Positions 8,231 through 15,234 of a stretch of 40,926 nucleotides of DNA are shown piece after piece; the stretch's first letter is position 1; the number at the start of each line of letters is the position of its first letter. Where the stretch lies: positions 1 to 40,926 of the forward strand of contig JAUNGJ010000026.1 in assembly GCA_030524585.1 (NCBI GenBank). Reading direction: 5' to 3'. This stretch comes from Eubacteriales bacterium. GTDB taxonomy: Bacteria > Bacillota > Clostridia > Lachnospirales > Lachnospiraceae. Position numbers and translations under genes: made by a program. The notes beneath the pieces are model-generated. The model was not told the DNA's origin. It saw nothing but the letters and a program-made list of their open reading frames with translations, and did no database searches.

Positions 8231-9100
8231 TTATGGCAGCCTGTCTGCATTTTCCAGAAGATATTTGATGAAGTATTTACTGGCAATGGGCAGGCTGTCT
8301 TTTTCTTTGTAACCGATTGCCAGCTCCCGATAGATGGGAGGATCGGTTGGAAGACACACGATATCATAATTGGTACGGCGGAGTATCAGCTTTGCCAGAA
8401 TACCTATACCAAGTCCTGCTTCTACCATAGTCATGATCGCAAAATCATCGTGAACCGTGTATTTAATATTAGGCTCTAATCCGGCGGCATGAAAGCTTTC
8501 CAGCGGTTCGTTGTAGTGTCCTTCTTCCAGCAGGATAAAGGGATCCGTTGTCAGGGAACGCAAGGGAATCACTGTATTTTCTGCCAAAGGGTGGTTTTTC
8601 GGCAGAACCGCCAGCATTTCACCATCCTTTATTTTCACCGTCTCTATCCCTGTGACGGCAGCAGGAGTAATGAATCCAAAGTCAACAAGCCCGGTTTTTA
8701 TCCATTCTTGTATCGAAGAATAATCTCCGTCATGAAAAACAAATTGAACATTGGGATAAAGCTGTTGGAAGCCTTTGATGAGCATAGGCATCCAGTGGCA
8801 GGTGACGCTTGTGATAGTTCCTACCCGTATGATCCCGGTTTCTAATCCTTTGATTTCCAGTGCTTTCTCCTGCATTGCCCGATACTGGAGAATAGTTCTT
8901 TCAATAAACGGATATAGTTCTTTCCCTTCTAAAGTAAGCCTGGCTCCGGTACGTGAACGGACCAGCAGCTTCATGGACAGTTCATTTTCCAAAGACGCAA
9001 TCATCTGGCTGACGGAAGACTGGGTGTATCCAAGTGCTTCAGCGGCTTTTGTAAAACTTTTCATTTCAACAATCTTCTGTAGAGCGAGATAACGTTCCAT
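8231..9100 (-). CDS. LysR-family transcriptional regulator
   Basis: This 289-residue regulator has an N-terminal winged helix (about 1-60) with the LysR pattern KSFTKAAEALGYTQSSVSQM and LENELSMKLLVRSRTGARLT, followed by a type-2 periplasmic-binding-like effector domain (GIIRVGTITSVTCHWMPMLI, ENTVIPLRSLTTDPFILLEE). The start ATG at 9098-9100 is preceded on the minus strand by AAGAAAGG. It is divergent from the YbaK gene at 9224 across a 123-base region containing the element that reappears before the genes at 19936 and 20062. LysR proteins usually control the divergent gene and themselves, so these promoters are its likely targets. The effector is unknown. Confidence 0.95.
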   Translation of the reverse strand: MERYLALQKIVEMKSFTKAAEALGYTQSSVSQMIASLENELSMKLLVRSRTGARLTLEGKELYPFIERTILQYRAMQEKALEIKGLETGIIRVGTITSVTCHWMPMLIKGFQQLYPNVQFVFHDGDYSSIQEWIKTGLVDFGFITPAAVTGIETVKIKDGEMLAVLPKNHPLAENTVIPLRSLTTDPFILLEEGHYNEPLESFHAAGLEPNIKYTVHDDFAIMTMVEAGLGIGILAKLILRRTNYDIVCLPTDPPIYRELAIGYKEKDSLPIASKYFIKYLLENADRLP

Positions 9101-9106
9101 ATGACA

Positions 9107-9185
9107 AATCGCCTTTCTTAATGATAATATTAGAATTATTTGTTTTACTTATTATATATTGACGCCTATAATAAGGTCAAGAAAA
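9107..9185. promoter_or_regulatory. Divergent promoter region, copy A of a shared element
   Basis: Rightward promoter: TTTACT (9144-9149), 17 bases, TATAAT (9167-9172), serving the YbaK gene. Leftward, the region carries the leader and ribosome binding site of the LysR gene. Almost the same sequence, with the same core TATTTGTTTTACTTATT and the same promoter spacing, recurs at 19939-20016. Shared blocks, on the plus strand, are AATCGCCTTTCTTAAT, ATTAGAA-TATTTGTTTTACT, TATAAT and GTCAAGAA. It is a likely LysR-type binding region. Confidence 0.65.
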
Positions 9186-9223
9186 AGCTGACAAATACCA
9201 AAAAGACCAGGAGGTAAAGACAG

Positions 9224-9706
9224 ATGTCATATGAAAATGTAAAAAAATATTTTGATCAGGCAGGCTTGGGAGACCGGGTTGTTGTAAGGGAGCATATCGG
9301 AGATACGGTGGAGCATGCTGCACAGGCCATTGGATGTAAACCGGAGCATATTGTGAAAACCATGTCCTTTGTGCTGGACGGGAAGCCGGCGCTGATCTGT
9401 ATGGCCGGCGATGCGAAAGTCAATAACACAAAATATAAAGCCTGCTTTCATCAAAAGGCTGTCATGGTCCCGGGAAATCAGGTAGAAGAACTGGTCGGAC
9501 ATGTACCTGGGGCAGTATGCCCGTTTGCAATCTGTGAGGGAGTAAAAGTCTATCTTGATATTTCCTTAAAGCGCTTTTCTACTGTATATACAGCGGGAGG
9601 AAGCGTGAACAGTACTGTGAAGCTGTCTCTGGAAGAATTGGAGAGATTCGCAGCGCCAGAAGGCTGGATTGACGTCTGCAAAGGCTGGTTTGTAAATGGA
9701 GAATAA
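9224..9706 (+). CDS. YbaK/EbsC-type aminoacyl-tRNA deacylase-like protein
   Basis: This 160-residue protein covers the whole YbaK/aminoacyl-tRNA editing domain. Recognisable blocks are HAAQAIGCKPEHIVKTMSF (with the conserved lysine of the family), KPALICMAGDAKVN, PGAVCPFAI and VYLDISLKRFSTVYTAGGS. Relatives hydrolyse mischarged tRNA (for example Cys-tRNA-Pro or Ala-tRNA-Pro) in trans, or act on related adducts; the substrate of this clostridial branch is not readable. AGGAGGT lies just upstream of the ATG. It is a single-gene unit: its own promoter at 9144-9172 and a terminator at 9741-9787 enclose it. The divergent LysR gene probably regulates it. Confidence 0.9.
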   Translation: MSYENVKKYFDQAGLGDRVVVREHIGDTVEHAAQAIGCKPEHIVKTMSFVLDGKPALICMAGDAKVNNTKYKACFHQKAVMVPGNQVEELVGHVPGAVCPFAICEGVKVYLDISLKRFSTVYTAGGSVNSTVKLSLEELERFAAPEGWIDVCKGWFVNGE

Positions 9707-9740
9707 TCGTAGAGAAATCAATCTTTAAGATTAAAGAGAT

Positions 9741-9787
9741 TGCGGGATAAAGGAGTGTAAGTGAAAGTCCTAATCCCGCATTTTTTA
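9741..9787 (+). terminator. Rho-independent terminator after the YbaK gene
   Basis: The outer stem TGCGGGAT (9741-9748) pairs with ATCCCGCA (9773-9780), with further inner pairing AGGA/TCCT, and is followed by TTTTTT. It closes the YbaK transcript and isolates the envelope operon that starts at 9983. The remaining ~100 bases up to the operator boxes at 9889 show nothing recognisable. Confidence 0.85.
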
Positions 9788-9888
9788 TATGCGCCGAGTG
9801 CGCAGTTATTCCATTTTTTTGAATTCACCACTTGATATTGTGAGGGATGAAGATGCAGAGTACAGGAGAATGGCGCAAGGCTGGTAAG

Positions 9889-9941
9889 TGACGAAATTCT
9901 CACCGAAAAGTCACCGAAATGTAAGCGTAATACTCTAACAT
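9889..9941 (+). promoter_or_regulatory. Three tandem 11-bp boxes plus -10: regulated promoter of the polyprenyl synthase operon
   Basis: Boxes TGACGAAATTC (9889-9899), TCACCGAAAAG (9900-9910) and TCACCGAAATG (9911-9921) lie end to end. They are followed by TAAGC, nine variable bases and a -10 TAACAT (9936-9941). There is no separate -35; the boxes occupy it. The same arrangement with identical spacing occurs at 14410-14462. Eleven-base direct repeats are the usual layout for OmpR-family regulators, and the regulator at 12750 is encoded in this operon, so autoregulation is likely. Confidence 0.75.
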
Positions 9942-9982
9942 ATAAGCTAAAATGATCACTGAGCTTTCAGAGGAGGAGTATT

Positions 9983-10963
9983 ATGATAAACGTTGAGGAT
10001 GTGCCGGGACTTAAGCGAGACTTGCAGATGGTAAATATGCATATGGAGCATTTGTGCCGGTCAAATAACAGGTACATACAGGAAATGCTGAACTGGGTCT
10101 TGCGGCAGCGGGGCAAGCAGATCCGTCCAATTCTGACTCTGCTTTGCGCGAGGCTGAAGGGCAGAGCTGCCGATGCGACGGAGATTGCGGCGGTGGTTGA
10201 ACTGTGTCATACGGCTTCTTTGATCCACGATGACGTGATCGATGAAGCGGACACCCGCAGGGGGCAGTTATCCGTGCAGAAAAAGTTCGGAAAAGAAATG
10301 GCAATTTATGCCGGAGATTATATCATTTTTTCGGCGATCCAGAAGAATGAGCTGAGGAACAGATCCCGGTATGGCAGGGTGTTTGGTAAACTGGAAGCAA
10401 TGTTTGATGGAGAAATCAATCAGTTTGTTTACCGCTACAATACGGAAATTACGGAAGAGATCTATCTTGAAAATATCCGCGGCAAGACTTCGGCGCTGTT
10501 TTGCATTGCCTGTGAAGCCGGAGCCTGTGCGGGAAAATGTGACGAGAATGAAATGCTTGCGGTGGAGCAGTTTGCAGAAAAATTCGGCCTGATGTTTCAG
10601 CTTCGGGATGATCTGCTGGACTTTGTGTCTACGGAGGAGTTGTCTAAAAAGACGATTCACAATGATTTCTGGTGCGGATATTATACCCTTCCGGTCATCC
10701 ATGCATTTTCCGACGCCGATAATGGAGCAAGATTAAAGGAAATTGCAGGGAATATTAAGAACGGCCTGCAGGATGAAGATACCGACAAAAGAATCACGGA
10801 ATTGATCCGGGGGTCCAATGGATTTCAGTACACCCTGACAGAAATAGACCGATATGCCAGTGAGGCAAAGAGAAGTCTGGCCGTGTTTCCAGGCTCTGCT
10901 GCACGAAAAAAGCTGCTGAATCTGGTGGATTCGCTGCAGGCGAGCGCCCATGGGACCGTGTGA
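9983..10963 (+). CDS. Long-chain polyprenyl (heptaprenyl/octaprenyl-type) diphosphate synthase
   Basis: This 326-residue trans-prenyltransferase has both aspartate-rich motifs: DDVID (83-87) in LIHDDVIDEADTRRG and DDLLD (about 209-213) in FQLRDDLLDF. The GKQIRP isopentenyl-diphosphate binding site lies near residue 44. It condenses isopentenyl diphosphate units into a long all-trans polyprenyl diphosphate, normally for menaquinone side chains or other lipid carriers. AGAGGAGGAG precedes the ATG. It leads an operon with a membrane protein, a phosphoesterase and a two-component system, and its promoter carries boxes shared with an ABC exporter. This points to a dedicated, stress-induced isoprenoid lipid rather than a housekeeping quinone. 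Chain length and product are inference. Confidence 0.92.
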   Translation: MINVEDVPGLKRDLQMVNMHMEHLCRSNNRYIQEMLNWVLRQRGKQIRPILTLLCARLKGRAADATEIAAVVELCHTASLIHDDVIDEADTRRGQLSVQKKFGKEMAIYAGDYIIFSAIQKNELRNRSRYGRVFGKLEAMFDGEINQFVYRYNTEITEEIYLENIRGKTSALFCIACEAGACAGKCDENEMLAVEQFAEKFGLMFQLRDDLLDFVSTEELSKKTIHNDFWCGYYTLPVIHAFSDADNGARLKEIAGNIKNGLQDEDTDKRITELIRGSNGFQYTLTEIDRYASEAKRSLAVFPGSAARKKLLNLVDSLQASAHGTV

Positions 10964-11514
10964 TGAAGAGCGAAAAAAGGTACTCATTCTGGTCGCTGGC
11001 GGTGATCTTTTTCGGAATGAGTCTGGCGGGATGGCTGTGGGAGGTCAGCCTTCATCTGTTTGCAGGGGGAGGTTTTGTGAACCGGGGATTTCTTCATGGC
11101 CCGTGGCTTCCTATCTATGGCTTCGGCAGCGTACTGATCGTAACGCTTTTTTACAGACTGCGCTGCAAGCCGCTCCTGGAATTTCTGGCGATCATCCTTC
11201 TTTGCGGAGGCATTGAATATTGCATCTCATGGCTGCTGGAAAAGCTGTACCATGGAATGAAGTGGTGGGATTACAGCGGTTATTTTTTGAATGTAAACGG
11301 GAGGATCTGTGCAGAAGGGCTGCTGGCCTTTGGAGCGGGAGGAATGCTGCTGGTGTATGTTCTGGCGCCGTTTCTGGATCAGTGTTCGAAGCGGATACCC
11401 CGAAAAGTCCTGGTGCCGGTATGTCTGGCTCTGACTTTTGTTTTCTGCGTAGATTTGATCTATTCTGTGGGGATTCCCAACACTGGAAATGGGATCACCA
11501 GACATGGTTTGTGA
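10963..11514 (+). CDS. CmpB-like integral membrane protein (putative ABC-transporter type IV family)
   Basis: This 183-residue membrane protein has about five hydrophobic segments and the conserved features of the PF06541-type family: N-terminal SLAGWLWEVSLHLF, GGGFVNRGFLHGPWLPIYGFGS, and GGIEYCISWLLEKLYHGMKWWDYSGYFLNVNGRIC. The family is common in clostridia and its function is unproven despite the transporter label. Conserved Trp, Glu and Arg residues facing the membrane suggest a lipid or enzyme role. The start ATG overlaps the stop of the synthase gene (TGATG at 10961-10965), with no clear ribosome binding site, so translation is probably coupled. Placement between a polyprenyl synthase and a phosphoesterase makes involvement in polyprenyl-lipid handling plausible, as inference. 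Confidence 0.85.
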   Translation: MKSEKRYSFWSLAVIFFGMSLAGWLWEVSLHLFAGGGFVNRGFLHGPWLPIYGFGSVLIVTLFYRLRCKPLLEFLAIILLCGGIEYCISWLLEKLYHGMKWWDYSGYFLNVNGRICAEGLLAFGAGGMLLVYVLAPFLDQCSKRIPRKVLVPVCLALTFVFCVDLIYSVGIPNTGNGITRHGL

Positions 11515-11533
11515 ATGAAGGTGGGAAAAGATT

Positions 11534-12706
11534 ATGCTTGCTGTTTATCTGGCGCCGTTTTATATTATAGTAAACAGTTATCTGCTGTTTCGGATCCACA
11601 AATGGCTTGGCGTGTGTCATGTGCTGTTTGGAAAATTATGGATGCGGATGATCATTAGTCTGGTTTATGTATTTCTGGCGGTTACTCCGCTGATCGCCTT
11701 TTTCCTGCCGGCAGGAGGGCTAAGAAGAATCCTGATGCTGACCGGCAACTACTGGCTGGGGTTCCTTCTTTATCTGGTTCTGGCAGTTCTTGCCGCTGAT
11801 GTGGTCTGCCTGTTCCGGTTCCTGATTACCAGAAAGAGGATCAGGCGCTCTGCTTTGTGGGGAGGAATCTGCGCGGGACTTGTAATCCTGGTCAGTCTGT
11901 GGGGGATCTGGCAGGCCCGGGACATCCATGTGACGCCCTATGAGATCACGGTTGCAAAGGACGGGGGAGCCCTGGATGATCTGAATGTGGTACTGATTGC
12001 GGACCTGCATCTGGGATATAATATTGGCACCGCCCGGATGGCTGATATGGTAGAGAAGATCAATGAACAGAATGCGGATCTGGTGGTGATTGCCGGGGAT
12101 ATCTTTGACAATGAGTATGAGGCCCTTGACGATCCGGATAAGCTGGCGGATATTCTGCAGGGGATCCAATCGAAATATGGTGTCTATGCCTGTTACGGGA
12201 ATCATGATGTGGAAGAAAAAATTCTGGCCGGCTTTACCTTCGGCGGAAGCGGAAAGAAAGAGAGCAGCAGACAGATGGATGGGTTTCTGGAAAAAGCGGG
12301 CATCCGTCTGCTGAGAGATGAAGCGGTATGGATCGCCGACAGCTTCTATCTGTGTGGCAGGGCGGACGCGCAGAAGCCGGGGAGGGGAATCCGCACAAGA
12401 AAAACCGCTGACCGGCTGGCAGAAGAGCTTGACACCGGGCGTCCGGTTATTGTGGCAGAGCATGAGCCGCAGGACTTTCAGGAGTTAGCTGAGTGCGGCA
12501 TAGATGTGGCTTTGTGCGGACATACTCACGACGGACAGATGTTTCCGGCCAATCTGATCATGAAATTTCTATGGGAAAATTCCTATGGATATCTGAAGAA
12601 GGATACCCTGCATACGATTGTGACTTCAGGCGTCGGCCTTTTCGGACCGAATATGCGGGTCGGTACGATCGCAGAAATCTGCCGGATCAAAATTCACTTT
12701 CAATAG
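11534..12706 (+). CDS. Membrane-anchored calcineurin-like metallophosphoesterase
   Basis: This 390-residue protein begins with four or five hydrophobic helices (about 1-140) and continues with a complete calcineurin-like catalytic domain. The metal-ligand blocks are IADLHLG, AGDIFDN, GNHDVE, VAEHEP and CGHTHDGQMFP, ending with SGVGLFGPNMRVG, as in the YkuE/YaeI-like group. Related enzymes hydrolyse phosphoester or pyrophosphate bonds, some of them on lipid-linked substrates. The operon position after a polyprenyl diphosphate synthase makes dephosphorylation of a polyprenyl pyrophosphate an attractive guess, but nothing in the sequence proves it. The active site would sit close to the membrane; the side depends on topology. 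AAGGTGGG is near the ATG. Confidence 0.92.
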   Translation: MLAVYLAPFYIIVNSYLLFRIHKWLGVCHVLFGKLWMRMIISLVYVFLAVTPLIAFFLPAGGLRRILMLTGNYWLGFLLYLVLAVLAADVVCLFRFLITRKRIRRSALWGGICAGLVILVSLWGIWQARDIHVTPYEITVAKDGGALDDLNVVLIADLHLGYNIGTARMADMVEKINEQNADLVVIAGDIFDNEYEALDDPDKLADILQGIQSKYGVYACYGNHDVEEKILAGFTFGGSGKKESSRQMDGFLEKAGIRLLRDEAVWIADSFYLCGRADAQKPGRGIRTRKTADRLAEELDTGRPVIVAEHEPQDFQELAECGIDVALCGHTHDGQMFPANLIMKFLWENSYGYLKKDTLHTIVTSGVGLFGPNMRVGTIAEICRIKIHFQ

Positions 12707-12749
12707 GCGGTATTCTGACCGGATCAAATATAGAGGATGGTGAAGATCA

Positions 12750-13436
12750 ATGAAACAGATTTTTTTAGTGGAGGATGACAAGGAGATTGCAAGGAATCTG
12801 GCGCGGCTGCTTCATTCGGAAGGGTTTACTGTCATTCATGCTGCAACCCAGCGGGAGGCCATTTCCCTGATCGCCGGACAGCCCTGCGATCTGGCGCTGG
12901 TAGATATTTCCCTGCCGGATGGCAATGGGTTTACGATTTGCACAGAGATTAAGCAGACATGGAAGATTCCGGTCATATTTCTGACGGCGTCGGGAGATGA
13001 GTCCAGCGTGGTTACCGGGTTGAATATGGGAGCGGAGGATTATGTGGTCAAGCCCTTTCGTCCCCGGGAACTGATCGCCAGGATCCGGGCCGCTCTGAGG
13101 AAATCGGAGCCCTCTTTATCTGTATTTGAAATCGGAGGACTTCAGGTGGATACGGCCAGCGGCGTTGTGAAAAAGGACGGCAGAGAGGTGTATCTTTCCG
13201 CGCTGGAATACCGTCTGCTGCTGGTATTTGTCAACAATCCGAGAAATATTATAACGCGGGATCAGCTTTTAAATGAGTTATGGGATGCGGCAGGCGAATT
13301 TGTTACGGATAATACGCTGACCGTATATATTAAGCGTCTCAGGGAGAAGATTGAGGATCATCCGGCCAGACCGCAGATCATTTTGACCGTCCGCGGAACC
13401 GGATACCGGTTAGGAGGCGGCCATGTTTCGGAATAG
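12750..13436 (+). CDS. OmpR/PhoB-family response regulator, module 2
   Basis: This 228-residue regulator has a complete receiver: E8-D9-D10, phospho-acceptor D52 in LALVDISLPDG, FLTASGDE, and the lysine in YVVKPFRP. The winged-helix domain (about 128-223) has SALEYRLLLVFV, ITRDQLLNELWD, the recognition-helix block TDNTLTVYIKRLREKIED and ILTVRGTGYRLG. It follows the phosphoesterase gene by 43 bases within the same operon and overlaps the kinase start by 14 bases. The tandem 11-bp boxes at 9889 and 14410 are its most likely targets: one precedes its own operon, and the other precedes the ABC genes just downstream. Close relatives occur in Bce-like peptide resistance systems. Confidence 0.95.
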   Translation: MKQIFLVEDDKEIARNLARLLHSEGFTVIHAATQREAISLIAGQPCDLALVDISLPDGNGFTICTEIKQTWKIPVIFLTASGDESSVVTGLNMGAEDYVVKPFRPRELIARIRAALRKSEPSLSVFEIGGLQVDTASGVVKKDGREVYLSALEYRLLLVFVNNPRNIITRDQLLNELWDAAGEFVTDNTLTVYIKRLREKIEDHPARPQIILTVRGTGYRLGGGHVSE

Positions 13437-14412
13437 AGAGATTTGGCGGTTTTTCGTGGTGTTTATGATAATAGCTGCTGTCATGGCCGCCGCCGGATTT
13501 GTGATCCATCCGGCAGCCGGAGTCATGGCGCTTATTGCCGCCGCCGTTTTTGGGGCGGTATTTTTTATATTTACCAGAGCCAGATACCAGCGCATTGCTG
13601 GGATCGCAGAGCAGATTGACCTTGTGCTTCACAATGCGGAGCATTTGTATATCAGTGAAGCGGAGGAAGGAGAGCTTGCCATTCTGGAAAGTGAGATTAC
13701 GAAGATGACACAGCGCATCCGGCAGCAGAACGAGGCGCTCAGGAGGGAAAAGGAGCACCTTGCAGAGTCCCTTGCCGATATTGCGCATCAGCTCCGGACT
13801 CCGCTGACCTCGGCGAACCTGATTTTGTCCCTGCTGGAGAAGAATCCTGACGAGGACGAGAGAAAGGAGCTTCTGTGGGAAACGGAAGAATTGTTTGCCC
13901 AGATGGAATGGCTGATCAATTCACTGTTGAAGCTGTCCCGTCTGGATGCGGGGATCGTGGTTTTTCAGAATGTACAGGTGGATGTAAAGAGTCTGATCGC
14001 CGCTGCCGTGCATCCGCTCCGGATTCCCATGGAGCTGCACGATATTACCCTGCGGACAGAGGTGCCGGAGGGCATGTCTTTACAGGGGGATTTCAGCTGG
14101 CTTTCGGAGGCGGTGTCAAACATTCTCAAGAATTGCATTCAAAGCATTGGTGATCATGGGAGTATTGAAATTCACTGTGAGGATAACCTGCTGTTTGATG
14201 AGATTACCATTCATGACAGCGGAGAGGGATTTAAAAAGGAGGACCTGCCGCATCTGTTTGAACGGTTTTACCGGGGAGAAAACAGCGGGGCCGCCGGATA
14301 TGGAATCGGACTTGCACTCTGCAAAACGATTATTCTGCGGCAGGGAGGCACGATCACGGCAAAAAACCATCCTCAGGGAGGCGCCGTCTTTTGTATTCGT
14401 TTCCTAAAGTGA
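13423..14412 (+). CDS. Sensor histidine kinase with two adjacent membrane helices, module 2
   Basis: This 329-residue kinase has two membrane helices (about 8-28 and 32-51) with almost nothing between them, so it has no external sensor domain. This is the intramembrane-sensing layout, in which the kinase usually reads the state of a partner ABC transporter. A HAMP-like linker and coiled coil (52-115) precede the H box ADIAHQLRTPLTS with H122. The ATP-binding domain shows SNILKNCIQSIGDHG, HDSGEGF, LFERFYRG and AGYGIGLALCKT. The stop codon (14410-14412) lies inside the first regulatory box of the next promoter. The partner transporter is probably the ABC pair at 14545-17774. Confidence 0.94.
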   Translation: MFRNREIWRFFVVFMIIAAVMAAAGFVIHPAAGVMALIAAAVFGAVFFIFTRARYQRIAGIAEQIDLVLHNAEHLYISEAEEGELAILESEITKMTQRIRQQNEALRREKEHLAESLADIAHQLRTPLTSANLILSLLEKNPDEDERKELLWETEELFAQMEWLINSLLKLSRLDAGIVVFQNVQVDVKSLIAAAVHPLRIPMELHDITLRTEVPEGMSLQGDFSWLSEAVSNILKNCIQSIGDHGSIEIHCEDNLLFDEITIHDSGEGFKKEDLPHLFERFYRGENSGAAGYGIGLALCKTIILRQGGTITAKNHPQGGAVFCIRFLK

Positions 14413-14462
14413 CGAATCTCTCATGGAAAAGTCACGGAAATGTAAGCAGAAGATTATATCAT
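14410..14462 (+). promoter_or_regulatory. Second copy of the three-box promoter, upstream of the module 2 ABC genes
   Basis: Boxes TGACGAATCTC (14410-14420), TCATGGAAAAG (14421-14431) and TCACGGAAATG (14432-14442) are followed by TAAGC, nine variable bases and a -10 TATCAT (14457-14462). This is position for position the same layout as 9889-9941. The first box begins within the stop codon of the kinase gene. A GC-rich inverted repeat (14483-14501) lies in the leader before the ATG at 14545 and could influence expression, but its loop is too small to call an attenuator. Confidence 0.75.
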
Positions 14463-14544
14463 GTGAGTAGGTTCGGAGGAAGGGCTTTCCCCGGGGAAGC
14501 CGGGAGGTACTCTGAACAGGATCAAAAGCAAGGAGGCTCACATT

Positions 14545-15234
14545 ATGGATTTTTTAAAGGTTGAAAATTTGTGTAAAGTCTATGGCAAGGCGGAGAATCA
14601 GGTGATTGCCCTGAATCATGTTTCCCTTACGATTGAGAAAGGGGAGTTTACGGCGATTATCGGTCCTTCCGGTTCCGGTAAATCCACACTTCTGCATGCC
14701 ATTGCCGGGGTGGATATGCCCACAAGCGGAAAGATTTATCTGGACGGGCAGGATATATACGCCGGGAACAGCGAAAAGCTTGCCATTTTCCGCAGACGCC
14801 AGGTAGGGCTGATCTATCAGTTCCACAACCTGATCCCCACATTGAATGTGGTGGAAAATATTACCCTGCCGATTCTGATGGACAAACGGAAGGTCAACAA
14901 AGAGCGGCTGAATGATCTGCTGGATCTGCTTGGGCTGCAGGAGCGAAAAGACCATCTGCCCAACCAGCTTTCCGGAGGCCAGCAACAGCGTGTGGCCATC
15001 GGGCGGGCGCTGATGAATGCGCCTCAGGTATGCCTGGCCGATGAACCCACCGGAAGTCTGGACAGCAAGAATGGACACGAGATTATCCGGCTGCTGAAAG
15101 AGAGCAATAAAAAGTATGGACAGACGCTGCTTTTAGTAACCCACGATGAGAATATTGCGCTGCAGGCAGACCGTATCATTACCATCGCAGATGGAAAAGT
15201 GGTGCGTGACGAGAGGCAGGTGGCGCGGTCATGA
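14545..15234 (+). CDS. ABC transporter ATP-binding protein (BceA/MacB-type), module 2
   Basis: This 229-residue ATPase contains Walker [11 protein letters not shown] loop [11 protein letters not shown], signature [15 protein letters not shown], Walker [14 protein letters not shown] and switch LVTHDE. The Q-loop region and the LDSKNG extension match transporters that work with FtsX-type permeases against antimicrobial peptides or lipid-targeting compounds. AAGGAGG supports the start. The stop overlaps the permease start (ATGA, 15231-15234). Expression probably depends on the three-box promoter 80-135 bases upstream, placing it with the polyprenyl synthase operon. Confidence 0.95.
   Translation: MDFLKVENLCKVYGKAENQVIALNHVSLTIEKGEFTAIIGPSGSGKSTLLHAIAGVDMPTSGKIYLDGQDIYAGNSEKLAIFRRRQVGLIYQFHNLIPTLNVVENITLPILMDKRKVNKERLNDLLDLLGLQERKDHLPNQLSGGQQQRVAIGRALMNAPQVCLADEPTGSLDSKNGHEIIRLLKESNKKYGQTLLLVTHDENIALQADRIITIADGKVVRDERQVARS

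Noticed and set aside
11720-12463. Minus-strand open frame of 247 codons opposite the metallophosphoesterase
   Set aside because: The plus-strand protein has all catalytic motifs; the minus-strand translation has none.
14483-14501. Transcription attenuator in the module 2 ABC leader
   Set aside because: The inverted repeat GGCTTTCCCC/GGGGAAGCC has essentially no loop and no T-run after it, so an attenuator call is not supported.
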